A stretch of DNA of 64,000 nt from Euglena gracilis (Eukaryota > Euglenida > Euglenophyceae > Euglenales). The notes beneath the pieces were generated by a model. It ran no database searches, was not told the origin of the DNA, and saw only the letters and a list, made by a program, of their open reading frames with translations. Made by a program: the position numbers and the translations under genes. Position 1 is the first letter of the stretch. The number at the start of each line of letters is the position of its first letter. Positions 63,190-64,000 of this stretch are shown piece after piece. The DNA lies in assembly GCA_039621445.1 (NCBI GenBank), contig CP154956.1, positions 14,744,166 through 14,808,165 on the forward strand, given 5' to 3'.

Positions 63190-63412
63190 ACCCCCCCCCC
63201 CCAAATAACACCCCCCCCCGGTGTGTTATTTGGGCACCCGAACTGGGGCCCCAGGGGGGGGTGTTATTTGGGGGGGGTGTTATTTTTACATGGAAAACCA
63301 AAGGAAAACAGGGGGGTGTGTTATTTGGGCACTCGAAATCGGCCCCCGAGGGGGGGGTGTGTTTGGGGGGGTGTTATTTGGGGGGGTGTGTTATTTGGGG
63401 GGGGGTTTACCT
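63190..63412 (+). repeat. CCCAAATAACACCCC-type repeat
   Basis: Relative of 16987-17300, with GGTGTGTTATTTGGGCACC units between C and G runs. It lies in what would be the first intron of the recombinase-family gene that starts at 63499. Confidence 0.7.
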
Positions 63413-63499
63413 AATTGTGGTTCGCAAAACAGCCTCAATTTCTTGTACGGTGGGGGGTTCAGGCATCTGAGCATCCATCAGGTTCACAGCACGCGTCAT
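63407..63499 (-). pseudogene. Recombinase-family N-terminal exon
   Basis: From ATG 63499, after an acceptor-like TGTTCCACAG: MTRAVNLMDAQMPEPPTVQE, IEAVLRTTIR, then a GTAAAC donor-like end. It matches the starts at 22741, 38961 and 49924 (M-x(4-5)-N-x(4-5)-P-x-PP). Confidence 0.65.
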
Positions 63500-64000
63500 G
63501 GCTGTGGAACACACCGAAACCGAAAGGATATTGGCGGCAGAAATAAACACGAATGATTTTTGTTTCATTTTCCGTTCACGGGTGCCCATAGGGATAACCG
63601 TGAACGTTAAACGGTTTTTCCTATGGTCACCCATGAACACTTTTGACTGTTCACGAGTATTCTTGGAGGTACCCGTGAACGCCCAAAAGTGCACCCGTGA
63701 ACACGTCAAAAATAGCCCGGTAGGCATCTGGTCAGAAAAAAATTACCTAAATTAGGGTAACCCGTGACTTTGTTGAACGGTGTTAAGAAGGAAACGGGGT
63801 TCAATCACGATTCCCTGTTTCCGCTTACAATTTCTGGGTGTCATAATCTATGTGGAAAAACTCTGCGGAATCAAAGGCCTCAATAGGATTCTCCTGCGGC
63901 CGAATATATCTACCCCCCCCCCCCGGAAACTGTCCTCCCCAAACTTCTCCTCAACCCTTCATACCCGCCGACTTGTCCTCATAGGGACCTGTCTCCTGCC

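Larger units (their letters stand above)
61149..63791 (-). mobile_element. Recombinase-PHD element, fourth locus
   Basis: Ends CCTTAAAACCGTTTAACA followed by GTCACAGGTTACCCTA, inverted at 63745-63791 with some changes. They are related to the ends of 49642-50539. Subterminal CACCCGTGAAC units occur on both sides. It contains on the minus strand a recombinase-family start (63499) and a PHD-type finger half (62480-62623). Confidence 0.65.

Overview
This window reads as nuclear DNA of a eukaryotic microbe with a large, transposon-packed genome, probably an alga or other protist with plant-type lipid enzymes. One gene has spliceosomal introns from about 25 nt to 7.9 kb. There are no operons or bacterial genes, and the window is full of non-LTR retroelement remains, tyrosine-recombinase elements, short inverted-repeat elements (MITEs) and long C and G homopolymers. 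The species cannot be fixed from the sequence. The secondary-plastid idea rests only on a hydrophobic N-terminal leader on the desaturase.

Left third (about 3.5-19.4 kb, minus strand): one host gene, a plant/algal omega-3/delta-12 type fatty acid desaturase. I could assemble eight in-phase exons (343 codons) carrying the first two histidine boxes. The C-terminal part with the third box was not found and probably lies beyond the left edge. The introns are stuffed with MITEs. Several have hAT-like ends (CAGGG or CATAC...) and exact or near-exact 8-bp target duplications, and at 1.37-2.75 kb they are nested three deep.

Middle (19.5-56 kb): a graveyard of non-LTR retroelements that combine a reverse transcriptase with a C-terminal CCHC motif and a restriction-like endonuclease. 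About eleven partial copies lie on both strands. Some keep a shared 5' leader and tandem 5' repeats like promoter monomers. The copies serve as insertion targets. A 2.7-kb element encoding a tyrosine recombinase plus PHD finger sits inside one (20408-23129). A TA-duplicating MITE and a MITE with a 3-bp duplication sit inside another. Further relatives of the recombinase-PHD element occur at 37.6-39.3, 49.6-50.5, 58.7 and 61.1-63.8 kb, each complete one with its own terminal inverted repeats. This family is the best candidate for an undescribed system. A separate locus (40.8-44.5 kb) joins a gag-type zinc knuckle, an in-frame UAG, and a cytosine-5 DNA methyltransferase domain.

Right part (56-64 kb): possible last exons of one or two small host genes (56.9-57.6 kb), then MITEs, palindromes, an 89-base G run, short interstitial TTAGGG tracts and the fourth recombinase-type element.

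Almost every long reading frame that crosses C/G runs is an artefact of those runs. Splice sites, reading frames and families were read by eye. No alignment or database search was run.
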